Shown here in pieces: positions 45,931 through 55,929 of a stretch of DNA of 64,000 bases; position 1 is the stretch's first letter; every line of letters starts with the position of its first letter. A model generated the notes under the pieces. That model searched no databases. It worked only from the letters and a program-made list of their open reading frames with translations, and was not told where the DNA came from. The stretch covers positions 66,486,536 to 66,550,535 of the forward strand of contig CM055094.1 in assembly GCA_029204225.1 (NCBI GenBank), written 5' to 3'. This stretch comes from Diphasiastrum complanatum (taxonomy: Eukaryota; Streptophyta; Lycopodiopsida; Lycopodiales; Lycopodiaceae). The translations under genes were made by a program, and so were the position numbers.

Positions 45931-46510
45931 ACAATGTTCATTTACAAAAATTCGATAATTATGTGAACCAAGTTTGAATTGGGTATGACATGATTGTGTA
46001 CTATAAAACTCATGCATACACAAATATAATAAAACTTTTAATAAACATATCATAGTAAAAAACCTTTTCAAATCAATTAAAAAGTATCTAATATTCATAA
46101 AAAATGACACATTGATAGTAAATCTTTATTCAAATTGTATTCCCTTTGTTATATTGTCAAAATTAGGGGTAACAACCCGTACCGCTCGAGATATGAAGCA
46201 CTTAATTTGCCTTTACTGTTTAGGCATAACAACCAATACAAACTATAATGTCTCTACGTTTACATCCATATCACCCTCATCACACTCCTCATACCCAGAA
46301 CCTGAATCTTCAAATGAATTTGTATTTGAAGGTGATTCCAAACGGTCGATGCGCTAGAAAGGACTGAGTGATATCTATATTTTTTGGAATATTGATAGTC
46401 ACAATAGTGCGACCGATGTTGTTCATGAGCTCTGCCACACAATATGACATTCTATATAAGCACACAAACCAACTTGGAGCAGAAAAGGATTCAATAATGC
46501 TGCTAACACC
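45931..46510. other. non-coding, nothing recognised
   Basis: A/T-rich between the array and the 3' end of the unknown coding sequence of copy 2. Confidence 0.4.
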
Positions 46511-46954
46511 TCACCAATGCTTTGCTTTCTTTTTGTGATTTGGCTTACATGACACAAAATGTTTTGTCGATTTTTCACTATCTCCGAAACACAACCTCAA
46601 TTGTTGAAATTTGCTTTGCACGCACTCGCTGACATCATTCGGGGACTCAGCATTGTAAAGAACAAATAAAATCGGCTGCAGGTTCGGAACAGTTATATTA
46701 TTCTCTTTCAATGGAGTTGCTAGCTCGTAGTAACTCTCAAAAACACAACAACGTACATCATGCATTGCTTTGATGCTTGATTTGATACCCTCTTTCCTGT
46801 TGTGATCCAAAAAGAGAACAATCACACAAACTCTGTGTTGTGGTGTGAGAGTTGTCAAACAATGCCGAACCATTGACAAAATGTAATTGAAGTCTAAAGA
46901 CTCCAAGTTATCAAATATATACAATGTGGGACACTCGGTGTAGAAAGCCTGCAA
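46511..46954 (-). pseudogene. unrecognised protein, deletion derivative (copy 2)
   Basis: On the minus strand the frame follows an intron-acceptor-like TACTTTTTGCAG. It begins with AFYTE, as in the first segment of copy 1, then joins directly CPTLYIFDNLESLDFNYILS, which in copy 1 lies near the end at about 32650. It continues VIVLFLDHNRKEGIKSSIKA, DVRCCVFESYYELATPLKEN, VLYNAESPNDVSECVQSKFQ and a basic tail ending NHKKKAKHW. About 2.2 kb of coding sequence present in copy 1 is absent. Copy 1 lacks everything after LTPQHKVCV, so the two copies complement each other at the ends. The family is unknown to me. Confidence 0.55.
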
Positions 46955-46984
46955 AAAGTACAGCTCAAATATATCAAATACATA

Positions 46985-47117
46985 TTCAAATATATATCCT
47001 CAGAACCTCCCACTGTGGCGGGAGGTTTTGAGTTTTCCAACAAATTAAATGTCAAATAGAATATATAAAAAGTTTTCATGCAATGTAAGATTGAGGGCCT
47101 AATATATATATATATAT
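46985..47117 (-). repeat. fixed motif, palindrome and TA tract (copy 2, proximal unit)
   Basis: On the minus strand it reads TATATATTAGGCCCTCAATC, then a palindrome CCTCCCGCCACAGTGGGAGG, then GATATATATTTGAATATG. The same unit recurs at 53380-53515, on the far side of the hAT element, and at 24733-24800. Confidence 0.85.
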
Positions 47118-47126
47118 CATAGGTCC

Positions 47127-47202
47127 CGCGGTACTGGGTACCGCGGATCCCGGTACCGCGGGACCATACTGGTACCGCGGTACCATGATGGTACCGCGGT
47201 AC
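47127..47202. repeat. left subterminal GGTACC palindromes of hAT
   Basis: At least four GGTACC cores in GGTACCGCGG or CCGCGGTACC context lie within 76 bp. Clustered subterminal motifs are the usual transposase-binding sites of hAT elements. Confidence 0.8.
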
Positions 47203-47488
47203 CACATATAATAATATATTTATTATTTAATATTTTTTTTAACTTTTTTTTTACCTAAACCTACCCGTCCCCCTCGCATTTCCTCTGAAATTTTTTTGAG
47301 CCCTCTCCGCCCTGCCATCGCTGCTGGTTTTTCTTGCCTGCCTTTGATTCCTTGCGTCGCCCATCGCCCACGCAACGCCCTGCCTTGCATCTGATTTCCT
47401 TTGCCCTGCACTCGCCCATTTTCAGCGTCTCTCCAACAGTGAACCCTGCTGTTTTTTTTCCAGCAATCCATCCCTCATTTCATCTGCA

Positions 47489-49362
47489 ATGGTGCAATCC
47501 GACCTTTCCGGTCTATGGGACGAGGTAGACATTGTCAGGCGGGTTGCCGACAAGGCCAACAAGACCGGTCAGAAGATCGTGCGCTGCCGATACTGTCTCG
47601 TCGAGTTTGCTGCATCCCTCACTCGCCTTAAAGGCCATCTGCTCGGTGCACGCGCCAAAAATGGTGCCACCTTGAATGCTGCCCCTTGTGGCAGCATGAC
47701 CGTCCCCGACAGGCAGCGACTACTGGACACCTACGGGCCGCGGCTCGTGGCAGGGGAGAACACCATTTCGGAGGGCGTTCTCCGATTTTGCACCGCTCCT
47801 TATGTGACTAACCCAGAGTTGCTGCCTGCTTGGCTGGCACGCACGAGGAGAGGGAGTGCATCCTCCTCTGGTCCCTTTGCCCCTCAGACAGCTCTGCCTC
47901 ATGCACCCCCATCTGCTCAGATTCCGGTGGATCCCGTCCCATCGCGTCCGACAGTTGCCACTGCGGTTCCACCACCACCCACTGTTGCTCGCACTCCACC
48001 AGTCTACGACTTTCTCATGGACTCTCCGCCACCCGAGCAGGCCCAGGATGGTACTGGGCGGGCCTTCGAGGATGTGGAAGAGATCCCTTCTTCCTTCCCT
48101 TCCCATCCGGATGACCTCCTCAGCCAGCAGTTTTCGTACCCCATGCCAGATGTTGCCCCTCCACCAGTGCACCCCACCTATGCTGCTGCACCCATCCCTG
48201 CCAGTGCATCCCACTCTCCCCATTCCACGTCTACAGCCGATGCATCCACCAGCGCCCAGCCTGTCGCGTCATCGTCCATTCCCGTCACGGTTGGTGCACC
48301 GTGCTGGAGGTCCACCACCCGTCGTCCACCAGGGAGAGCCCTCGTGCAGCAGACCATTCACGGCGCGCATCAGCCGCACATGGACAGAGAGGCCACAAAG
48401 GCCGTGGCCAGTCTGGTTTACGAGCTGAACCTGCCCTTTGCCATCACCGACTCTGAGCCCTTCAGAAGGGCCTTCCGCCTTGCACAGTCTGTCAGCCCTA
48501 GCTGGAGAGTCCCTAGTTCAGAGGTTGTCCGCACACACATGCTGAGGGATAGGGTCGAGTCCTTGTCTAGAGAGATGGAGCCTCTGCGTCGGCACTGGGC
48601 CACTTACGGTTGCAGCATCATGTCCGATGGCTGGACTGATGTCAGGAGGAGGCCGATTCTCAACATACTGGTCTCCAGCTGCATGGGCACACAGTTTTTG
48701 AGGGCAGTGGATTGCAGCAGGGGGGGGAGAGTCATATCTGCAGAGTTCATGTTTGATGTCATCAGGTCTTCCATCCTAGCCATAGGCCCACAGCATGTCG
48801 TCACGGTGGTGACGGACAATGCCACGAACTGCATTCAGATGGGTGTACTGCTAGAGGCCGAGTTCCCTCATATTGTTCATACCCCCTGTGCAGCCCACGG
48901 CATAGACCTTTTGATGGGGGACATTGGAGCACTTCCCTGGGTTAGAGCCATCGTCCGGGAGGCCCTCTTCCTGGTGACTTTTGTCACCAGAAAGAGGCGT
49001 GTTCTTGCCATGTTCCGGGTGTTTAGCCATCTGGACCTCCGTAAGCCAGCCCCCACGTGCTTTGCATTCGACTTGGTGGTCATCGACCGTTTGATCAGGT
49101 GCAGGGCCCAGCTTCTACAGATGGTTGCCAGTGATCTTTGGGGTGCCAGTACATTTCCGCACACTGAGGATGGGGAGCACTTTTCTTCCACGGTGAGGGG
49201 AGACCAGTTCTGGAGGGATGCACAGACATTGTCAGGACTGCTTCGACCACTCTACATTGTGCTCCGCATGGCTGACAGCGAGGGGTCGACACTTGGACTG
49301 GTGTATGAGCTCATGGACCGGATTGGACAGTTCCTGCAGCTGCCCATCTTGCAGCCAGAGAG
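47489..49362 (+). CDS. hAT transposase, exon 1 (BED finger and catalytic region)
   Basis: Starts at ATG 47489 (MVQSDLSGLWDEVDIVRRVA). A BED-type zinc finger is seen as C33-x2-C36, TRLKGHL with H50, and C67. A Pro/Ala/Ser-rich linker spans about 110-290. The DUF659/catalytic core starts near 300: SIMSDGWTDVRRRPILNILV (first acidic residue D380), VVTVVTDNATNC (D443) and HTPCAAHGIDLLMGDI (Cys/His motif). The exon ends at AG|GTAAGT with two bases of an Arg codon. The enzyme cuts and pastes the element in the nucleus. Joined to the next three exons the protein is 1,336 residues, long for the family because of its linker and tail. No stop or frameshift is seen. Confidence 0.9.
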
Positions 49363-49476
49363 GTAAGTGGTACAATGTTGCAATTGACCTTTATCTTTTC
49401 AGTACTTGCTAGTTTGTTTTTCTGTCAATGTTAAGTTTTTTCGTAATGCCTTAAACCACATGCCCCTCACCTGCAG

Positions 49477-49822
49477 GATGACAGAGCTGAAGTTCATATG
49501 GGAGACGCGATGGAACTACTTCCACAGGAGTATCCACAGCGTTGCACACATGCTGCATCCCCTCTTCCTCTCTCCGACACAGATCGCAGACAGGGAGCTC
49601 GAGGCCGATTGGCTTCAGTACATTCACAAGGTGGGTCCACACATAGGTTTGGATCCTATCAGGCTCATGGAGGAGCTCGCTGCATTTCGTTTCGGCATGG
49701 GCACATTCGGCCACCCGGCTGCCCAGGATCCAGAGAGGAGGCAGCTACCCATTACCTGGTGGACCATGTTCGGTAGCACATACCCATCTATACAGCGTCT
49801 TGCACTGCGTGTCCTTTCTCAG
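49477..49822 (+). CDS. hAT transposase, exon 2
   Basis: Intron 1 is 49363-49476 (GTAAGT...CTGCAG). The exon completes the split Arg codon and reads MTELKFIWETRWNYFHRSIH to PITWWTMFGSTYPSIQRLAL and RVLSQ, the start of the C-terminal hAT dimerisation region (WW...P.IQ.LA.R.LSQ). It ends in phase 0 before GTATGC. Confidence 0.9.
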
Positions 49823-49915
49823 GTATGCATCTCATTTTATCCTCCATTTTTTGTGTTTCGTTGAAGTTTCACCTTTGCCACAATGTGCTGAAGTATTTCA
49901 ATGCACGCACCACAG

Positions 49916-50077
49916 GACTGTGCTGCCTCTGTGTGTGAGCGTAATTGGAGCACATGGGCACTGATTCACACGAGGAGAAGAAACCGGTTGTCAGTGAGTC
50001 AGTTGGAGCGGTTGGTGTTCTGTAGCACCAACGCACGTCTCGCCAGGAGGCTTCCGACCATTACGAGCGCATTGCAG
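49916..50077 (+). CDS. hAT transposase, exon 3 (dimerisation core)
   Basis: Intron 2 is 49823-49915. The 54-codon exon reads DCAASVCERNWSTWALIHTR then RRNRLSVSQLERLVFCSTNA and RL. This is the hAT signature S..CERNWS....IH...RNRL. Phase 0 at both ends; followed by GTGATAAG. Confidence 0.92.
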
Positions 50078-50179
50078 GTGATAAGCTAATCTTTCATAGC
50101 ATGTTGGTTGACTCCTGGTATGTTGGTTTCATTTCTTGAAAAAGTTGTCTCTCTGACATGCAAATTTTAAACCTTGCAG

Positions 50180-51808
50180 ACGAAGATATCTGATTTGGAG
50201 CGCCAGGTTGACTTGCCTACGGACAGCACCCATCCCATGCCTGCAGATGACCTGGGCACACAGTTGATGGCAGAGAGAGAGAGGGAGCTTGCCGAGATGA
50301 GAGAGAGAGAGCTTGGGCTTGAGCACAGAGAGCCCCCATTGTATGAGGCAGATGAGCCAGTGTCAGAGGATGAGCATGATGAGGATGAGCCCATTCGGGT
50401 TGTGTTTGCCAGACCAGAGAGGGATGAGGCAGATTATACAGGTGCAGGGCACACGCCACGGGCAGGGGTCACAGGTGCATCACGTGGCAGAGGTGGGACA
50501 CATGGCACAGGTTATACCGGCAGACAGGCAGGGCACACAGGGGGGGGCAGTGGCATACCTACCTATGTCGACATGATGGAGGAGGCTCTTGATAGAGGGC
50601 AGAGTGGTTTAGATGCTGGTCCCGCAGATGTTTGGATGCGTGCAGCACAGAGTCATGGCCGTTACTACGACAGCACACCAGAGGAGGCACCTGATGACTT
50701 TCATTGCACAGATTGGGAGGCCATGCAGGGTCTACAGGGTGCACATGATGAGGCACGAGATGAGGCTTGGGTTGATTCAGGGGTTGGTGCACAGGATGAT
50801 TCAGAGGTCGGTGCACAGGATGATTTAGAGGCTGGTGCACAGGATGAGTCCCAGAGCCCAGAGCATTTGTATTCGGATGCCCAGCTGGCCGACTTGGTTG
50901 CCACATTGGATTCAGAGGCCCAGCAGATGCCGAGTGTCAGGGCGCCCCCATCATCTCTTGCCAGCATGCCACACACAGAGTCCCATCCAGAGCAGCCGCA
51001 TGAGGTGCCTACAGTTCCTCCAGCTCCTCAAAGGGTGTATGTGCGTCGCACAGCTCCTCCAGTGCCACCGATGCCATTTAGGCCTGCATCCCCTCCATCG
51101 CCGTCCACTTCTGCAGCACCAGGTCTCCATGGCAGGCCACCGTCTGTGCCCAGGTTTTCTCTTGCAGCGCCCACATCCACAGTGGCTCCTCCAGTGGCAG
51201 CACCCACGTCACATCCTCCTCCTTTGGCAGCACCCAGGATGTACCAGTACCGGCCACCACAGCGCCCCTTTCAGTACATATCGCCACTGTACTCGCCTCC
51301 TGCACAGCCAGTTCCTCCACCTGCAGCAGCCCCACGGGCACACACTCCACGAGCTCATCCTCCTCGCTCAGTTGCACAGGGAGTTCCTTCTTTTGCTTCC
51401 CTATCCCAGCCGGCCTCAGCTTGGGCCCAGCCTAGCCAGCCAGGTGATTTGCATGGGGGTGACGAGGCATTGACAGCTCCTCTTGTCCGCAAGAGACCAG
51501 GCAGGCCCAAGGGTGCACCGAACAAGAAAGGCAAGGCACAGAAACTGCCAGGGAGGAGAGGACGACCACGCAGGGCTCCAGGTACAGGTAGAGGTGCAGT
51601 ATCACAGCCAGTTGGAGCAGGTGTTGTTGGTTTGGCCTGCTTGGGGGCTGATGCGGAGGCTGATTGGGAGGATGAGGATGACGAGTCTTCCCCCTCGGAT
51701 ACACAGCCCATGCCAGTTCCAGACAGGCAGAGATATCGGCTGCGAGAGTCAGCTCGGGGCCCTGAATTGTCTCCAGAGCATTCGTCTGAGTCAGAGCCAG
51801 AGCATTGA
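50180..51808 (+). CDS. hAT transposase, exon 4 (long C-terminal tail with AT-hooks)
   Basis: Intron 3 is 50078-50179. The 542-residue exon starts TKISDLERQVDLPTDS. It has a Glu/Arg-rich helical stretch (ERERELAEMRERELGLEHRE), an acidic repeat part (VGAQDDSEVGAQDDLEAGAQ, near 50785), a long Pro/Ala-rich part, and two AT-hook-like motifs KRPGRPKG and GRRGRPRRA near 51490-51575. An acidic segment and stop TGA at 51806 follow. The tail has no counterpart in ordinary BED-hAT proteins that I know. AT-hooks would bind A/T-rich DNA, which fits an element sitting in TA tracts (inference). Confidence 0.85.
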   Translation, partial: TKISDLERQVDLPTDSTHPMPADDLGTQLMAERERELAEMRERELGLEHREPPLYEADEPVSEDEHDEDEPIRVVFARPERDEADYTGAGHTPRAGVTGASRGRGGTHGTGYTGRQAGHTGGGSGIPTYVDMMEEALDRGQSGLDAGPADVWMRAAQSHGRYYDSTPEEAPDDFHCTDWEAMQGLQGAHDEARDEAWVDSGVGAQDDSEVGAQDDLEAGAQDESQSPEHLYSDAQLADLVATLDSEAQQMPSVRAPPSSLASMPHTESHPEQPHEVPTVPPAPQRVYVRRTAPPVPPMPFRPASPPSPSTSAAPGLHGRPPSVPRFSLAAPTSTVAPPVAAPTSHPPPLAAPRMYQYRPPQRPFQYISPLYSPPAQPVPPPAAAPRAHTPRAHPPRSVAQGVPSFASLSQPASAWAQPSQPGDLHGGDEALTAPLVRKRPGRPKGAPNKKGKAQKLPGRRGRPRRAPGTGRGAVSQPVGAGVVGLACLGADAEADWEDEDDESSPSDTQPMPVPDRQRYRLRESARGPELSPEHSSESEPEH

Positions 51809-52091
51809 TTGTGGCTCTATTGTTTTAGTTTCAGTAGTTTGTCTCTAGCAGTCGGTCTACCATTGTACTCAGATGATTTTTCACATTATATACAGTGTTT
51901 GGCCTACATTATTTGCTGCACATTGTGCGTATGTCGCTCTGTACATGTGATGCTTTATTTTATGTTGAAGAATTCTATGTGCGTGTGTGAATCCTATTTT
52001 CATTTAATTTCGTTTGAAGTGAATGCTAGCTTCACATATATGCACCTACATCATGAGCACAACAATCACCCCTACACCCCAAACGACATTG

Positions 52092-52097
52092 AATAAA
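52092..52097 (+). terminator. polyadenylation signal AATAAA of the hAT transposase
   Basis: Canonical hexamer 284 nt after the stop codon. It also marks the end of the spacer 51809-52331, in which nothing else is recognised. Confidence 0.45.
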
Positions 52098-52331
52098 CAC
52101 ATGTAATACATCTGCATTTAAAAAAATTACAAACATTGCATCTTACATGACCAGGCTCGCGTTGCACAAAAAATAACTATGTATATATTCAACCGTTGTA
52201 TCAGGATAACATCACATATACTGTCATTTTTTTAAGCAGCCATCTAGTTATTTGCTGCACCATAAACTGCCGAAAACTACATAGCAACAGTCCGCCACAT
52301 ACGGGTGGACCTCATCTATTCTAAACATCCC

Positions 52332-52697
52332 TCACTGATCCTCCACCGACTCCTCGCCCTCGTCTGGTGCATTGTTTTGTCGCTCTTGCTCTGCCTCCCG
52401 GTTAGCCCGAGCTGCCTCCTGGTTAGCCCGACGTCTGGCCGCCCTTTCCCTGACCATGATGAGCTGCCGTCGTGTGAAATTCATTCCGATCTGCTCATCC
52501 AGATCCAGCTCGACAGCGGGGACAGGATCCACAGCGGGGGCGGGTGGCTCCGGTTCCGGATTTCTCTGTCGAGTCTGTCGCAGCATCTCTCGGATATCTG
52601 CCTCTTGCTTCCGATGCCTCTCGTTGTGCCTTCGGATATCTTCCTCAAGCTTTCTCCTGGCTTCGCCCTCGGGCTTCGGTGGTATTCGCTCAGCCAT
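52332..52697 (-). CDS. convergent second ORF of the hAT element: charged helical protein
   Basis: A 121-residue frame on the minus strand starts at ATG 52697 (MAERIPPKPEGEARRKLEED). It is rich in Glu, Arg and Gln and predicted to be mostly helical and coiled: IRRHNERHRKQEADIREMLR, a Pro/Glu linker, and MVRERAARRRANQEAARANR. The frame is open further upstream to 52739 without ATG. No known domain. It ends 523 bp from the transposase stop, tail to tail. Plant hAT elements usually encode only a transposase, so this may be an accessory DNA-binding or regulatory protein, or a chance frame. Composition favours real coding. Confidence 0.5.
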   Translation of the reverse strand: MAERIPPKPEGEARRKLEEDIRRHNERHRKQEADIREMLRQTRQRNPEPEPPAPAVDPVPAVELDLDEQIGMNFTRRQLIMVRERAARRRANQEAARANREAEQERQNNAPDEGEESVEDQ

Positions 52698-52920
52698 CTC
52701 GATCGACCTTCTCCTCACAGCACCCTGATCCTTGAACACCCTCTCACAGCACCCTGGCTCTCAAACAGCCTCTCACAGCCTGTCACCGGCTCTCGCTTGC
52801 TCTCTCACTGTCTATCACTAGCCCTCTCACAGCCTCTGAAAATGCCGACCACAATGGCATTGTGAGTGCCTATTTATCCCCACAACCTGATCGGCCATGT
52901 GGATCCCCATCATCCCTCCA

Positions 52921-53095
52921 TGTGCCTCCGTACCTGCCCCCATGTGATGCTCCCCCCTGTGTTGGTCTCCCATTGGGCCCATGGTCTGCTCACCCACAAT
53001 GCCCATGTGCCTCTGTACTTGCCCCCATGTGATGCTACCCCCCTGTGTTGGTCTCCCATTGGCCCCTCGGTCTGCTCACTCGCAGTGCCCATGTG
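52921..53095. repeat. two-copy tandem repeat, period 85 bp
   Basis: The block beginning TGTGCCTCCGTACCTGCCCC at 52921 repeats at 53006 with small changes. A third copy starts and breaks off near 53090. It is C-rich and lies between the second ORF and the right end of the hAT. The region 52700-52920 upstream has scattered CCTCTCACAGC repeats. Confidence 0.8.
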
Positions 53096-53246
53096 CCATT
53101 GCAACAGTCTCCTGCATCATGTACTGTACCCTCTTTTTTTACACCCAGAACCCCCTCTTTTTACTTTTTTTTGTCCTTTTTTGGTAGTTAATATGCAAAA
53201 AAAAATTACTAAAAATATATTAAAAAATAAAAAAAAATATTAAAAA

Positions 53247-53340
53247 TGGTACCGCCCTGGTATCGCGGATCCCAGGGCGGTACCGTACCGGCGGTACCAC
53301 TGATATGGTACCGGCGGTACCATACCAGCGGTACCAGAGG
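53247..53340. repeat. right subterminal GGTACC palindromes of hAT
   Basis: Several GGTACCG(C)CGGTACC-like palindromes, partner to those at 47127-47202. Confidence 0.8.
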
Positions 53341-53346
53341 GTACTA

Positions 53347-53348
<2 letters not shown>

Positions 53349-53388
<40 letters not shown>

Positions 53389-53690
53389 ATATATATCCTC
53401 AGAACTTCCCGCCACGGCGGAAGGTTTTGAATTTTCCAACAAATTAAATGTCAAAATAGAATCTATAAAAAGTTTTCATGCAAAGTAAGATTGAGGGCCT
53501 AACATATATATATATATATATATATCAGATATATATTCAAATATATATCCTCAGAAGCTCCCGCCGCGACGGGAGGTTTTGATTTTTTTTTATTGTATAT
53601 GTATATATTTGTATATATATAGCTATATAGATATACTTATATATATGTGAACTCAGAGCCTCCCGCCGCGACGGGAGATAACTAAAAAAA
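53349..53690 (-). repeat. TA tracts, fixed motif and three GC palindromes (copy 2, distal units)
   Basis: TA tract 53349-53384. Palindromes lie at about 53402-53428, 53553-53580 and 53658-53680 (CCTCCCGCCGCGACGGGAG). The fixed motif GTTAGGCCCTCAATC (reverse complement) lies at about 53488-53503. This matches 24500-24760 in reverse order, apart from an extra unit next to the hAT. Confidence 0.9.
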
Positions 53691-53719
53691 TTTCTCATGC
53701 AAAAAAATCAATTTCATTA

Positions 53720-54010
53720 AAATGGTCTTCAGTATAAATTTAAAACTTATGTCTCTTTAAAATTGAACAAAAAATACCATTGATTTAGAATTTTCCTTGC
53801 AAGTAAATTGATGCTTCCAAAAGTGAATTATGGAGGTATGCTTAGAATACTCAAAGTTAAAACGAGAATGTGAAGTCTAAGGAGGGGAGGAGTTTTACTT
53901 ATATCATTTTTTATGGATAGATGTATACGGTACTTATGGGATATACCATTTGCCACGTGTCACTACCTTATCCCGCAGAGCTATATCACATCTCATATAT
54001 CTCAAAAACA
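53720..54010 (-). repeat. conserved block of the composite element, copy 2
   Basis: Reverse complement of 24011-24300: shared strings include TATGGATAGATGTATACGGT, ACTTATGGGATATACCATTT and TTGCAAGTAAATTGATGCTT. Confidence 0.85.
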
Positions 54011-54241
54011 TATGGGCCGAGGTCTGCGGTCCTCTACGGTCCCTAATGCGGACCCTTTGTGGTCCTCTGAGGTCCCTTTAAGGTCCTCTACGGTCCCTCT
54101 ACGGTCCTCTGCAACCTCTACGACCTCTGTGGTCCTCTGCTACCTATGCGGTCCTCTACGACCTCTACGATGTTCTGTGACACTCTGCGGTCCACCCTGG
54201 CTAGCCTCTTCGATCTTTTAAGGTCCCTCTATGGTCCTATA
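54011..54241. repeat. GGTCCTC-type array segment, copy 2
   Basis: GGTCCTCTACGGTCCCTAATG and variants up to GGTCCCTCTATGGTCCTAT, where the Gypsy gag begins. Confidence 0.85.
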
Positions 54242-55245
54242 ATGGAGGACCACCTTGATGAGTTACGAGCATTGACGGACGGAGAGGAGCAGGTTCGAGA
54301 ATACGGCTCCCGCATGCATCGAGATGGCACCAGGTCCAAGTCAAGAAAGAAAGAGCGTATGCACTCTACAGTGGCGCCTCTCCAAGAAGAGATGGGTGGC
54401 CCTTCTGAACCTACACCAAGATATGAACCCTTGCCAGAGGTGCAACAAGACCTCTTTGAAGTGAAGATGCAATACTTATCAAGCGCAATGACGGCTATGC
54501 TTAGCGAGGTGAAGAAGGACAGAGAAACAGAAAGGAAAGAATGGCAAACCTCCCTGCGAGCCATGAACCTTACTCAATTCGACCTTGCTAGAGAAATGAG
54601 AGACGAGCTAACACAGCTCGAAGCTAGGTTTGAAGAGTTGGAGGCAACTAGAGGGAATGCAGTGTCGCCTCTTCCACAAATACCAAGAGAACCACGAGCG
54701 CGAAACACAGAAGGCCCAAAGAAGACTACCAAAATAAAAGCACCACCTACTTTCAAAGGAGAGCATGACATTCAAATTGTGGCAGACTGGTTGTTTCACA
54801 TGGACCATTACTTCCGTCTGATGAACACTCCTGAGGAAGAAAGAACGGACTTGGCATTAGCATATTTTGAGGGCTACACTACAAATTGGTACCGGATGGC
54901 AGGTATGCATTTCCAGACATGGGACGCATTCAAAACCGCGTTACGAGAGGAGTTCATACCGAAGGATTCACACATGAGATTGAGGACAGAATTATCAGGG
55001 CTCAAGCAGAAAGGGTCATTGCGAGTACCTCAATAAATTCAGACAGAGTGTATGGGTTATTGAAGATATGTCCGAGGCGGACAAAACTCATTACCTCTTG
55101 TCTGGAATACAGTCTTGGACCCGGCGTGCAATAAACAACTACATGCCCCATGATTTCAATTCAGCTATTCGGGCGGCTGAAATGGTTTGTGATTATGAGA
55201 GCACATTGGCACCAACTGCTCCCTCAACCAAGGATCAACTTTATT
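54242..55245 (+). pseudogene. Gypsy gag (one frameshift)
   Basis: ATG at 54242 (MEDHLDELRALTDGEEQVRE) begins a 265-codon frame. It has a coiled stretch (MLSEVKKDRETERKEWQTSL, ELTQLEARFEELEATRG) and the Gag core KAPPTFKGEHDIQIVADWLF, DLALAYFEGYTTNWYRMAGM and WDAFKTALREEFIPKD. Near 55020 the frame shifts and continues YLNKFRQSVWVIEDMSEADK, THYLLSGIQSWTRRAINNYM and AIRAAEMVCDYESTLAP to a stop at 55245. There is no zinc knuckle, protease or RT in this orientation. The start codon sits exactly at the array edge. Confidence 0.85.
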
Positions 55246-55929
55246 AGATTTGGAAGAGGTTACAATCATACATAGACTGACCGGTCTCGGGGCCACCAAC
55301 ACGTGCTGGGCATTGTGCCCGGCTCGTGCTGGTAGAGGGAGCTGAGACTTGGCGATTGGATTCCTGGCGCTAGTTGAGCTGCCCAAGTTTCTGTTTGCTG
55401 GACTCCCTCTATAGTTATGTTGTGATTCGGCGCACCCCCTCTGGTTTGAAACATAGTGCTTTATGGTAAAGCACACTTTTGAGGACTTAGTTTTTATTTT
55501 GCTGATTAAGTCTGGAAAGCCTGGCAGAATCAGTCTGGCTCCCAGACATGGGTCTCGGGAGCCCTCCCGGCGGCAAAATCAACTTGCTTCCTGACTAGGC
55601 CATGAATCGAGCTCCAAAGCTAGCTCATGACTTGTGACTACTTGACTGGCTCACCACAGGTCGGAGGCTCAGTCCTTGACGTTCTAACTTGCTCTGGGAC
55701 CTTAGAGAGTGTCACCCCTTAGAGTCTTACACGCTGGGTGCACCCGAGTCAGCTTTACAACATCCTCCCCTCCTTTGAGAAAGCTGATGTCCTCATCAGG
55801 GCCAAACTAGAACCTAAGACTCATGGCACGGGCTTAATTTACCGGCCAAACTTTATTCGCATATACAAGGGCACGGGCTTGATTCACCGGCCAAAGGAGA
55901 GACCTCCAAGAGTGACCTTGCTGATGACA
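55246..55929. other. non-coding junction, nothing recognised
   Basis: Sequence between the plus-strand Gag and the inverted zinc-knuckle piece. It has a short repeat GGGCACGGGCTTGATTCACCGG / GGCACGGGCTTAATTTACCGG at about 55826 and 55870. Confidence 0.5.

Larger units (their letters stand above)
47118..53348 (+). mobile_element. complete hAT-type DNA transposon, apparently intact
   Basis: A 6,231-bp element inserted in a TA tract. The ends are short inverted repeats: left CATAGGTCCCGCGGTAC, right (reverse complement) CATAGTACCCTCTGGTAC. Flanks ATATATAT on both sides fit an 8-bp target duplication, though the TA context makes this uninformative. Both subterminal regions hold several GGTACCGCGG-type palindromes. 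It contains the four-exon transposase gene and a convergent second ORF. The exact ends are my inference. Confidence 0.75.

Noticed and set aside
47720-51711. Large antisense and alternate-frame ORFs within the hAT gene (for example 47720-48223 minus, 50835-51473 plus)
   Set aside because: Shadows of the GC-rich transposase exons, whose frame is fixed by splice phase and motif content.
52305-52865. 186-codon plus-strand frame opposite the second hAT ORF
   Set aside because: Antisense shadow; the minus frame has the ATG and the charged helical composition of a real protein.
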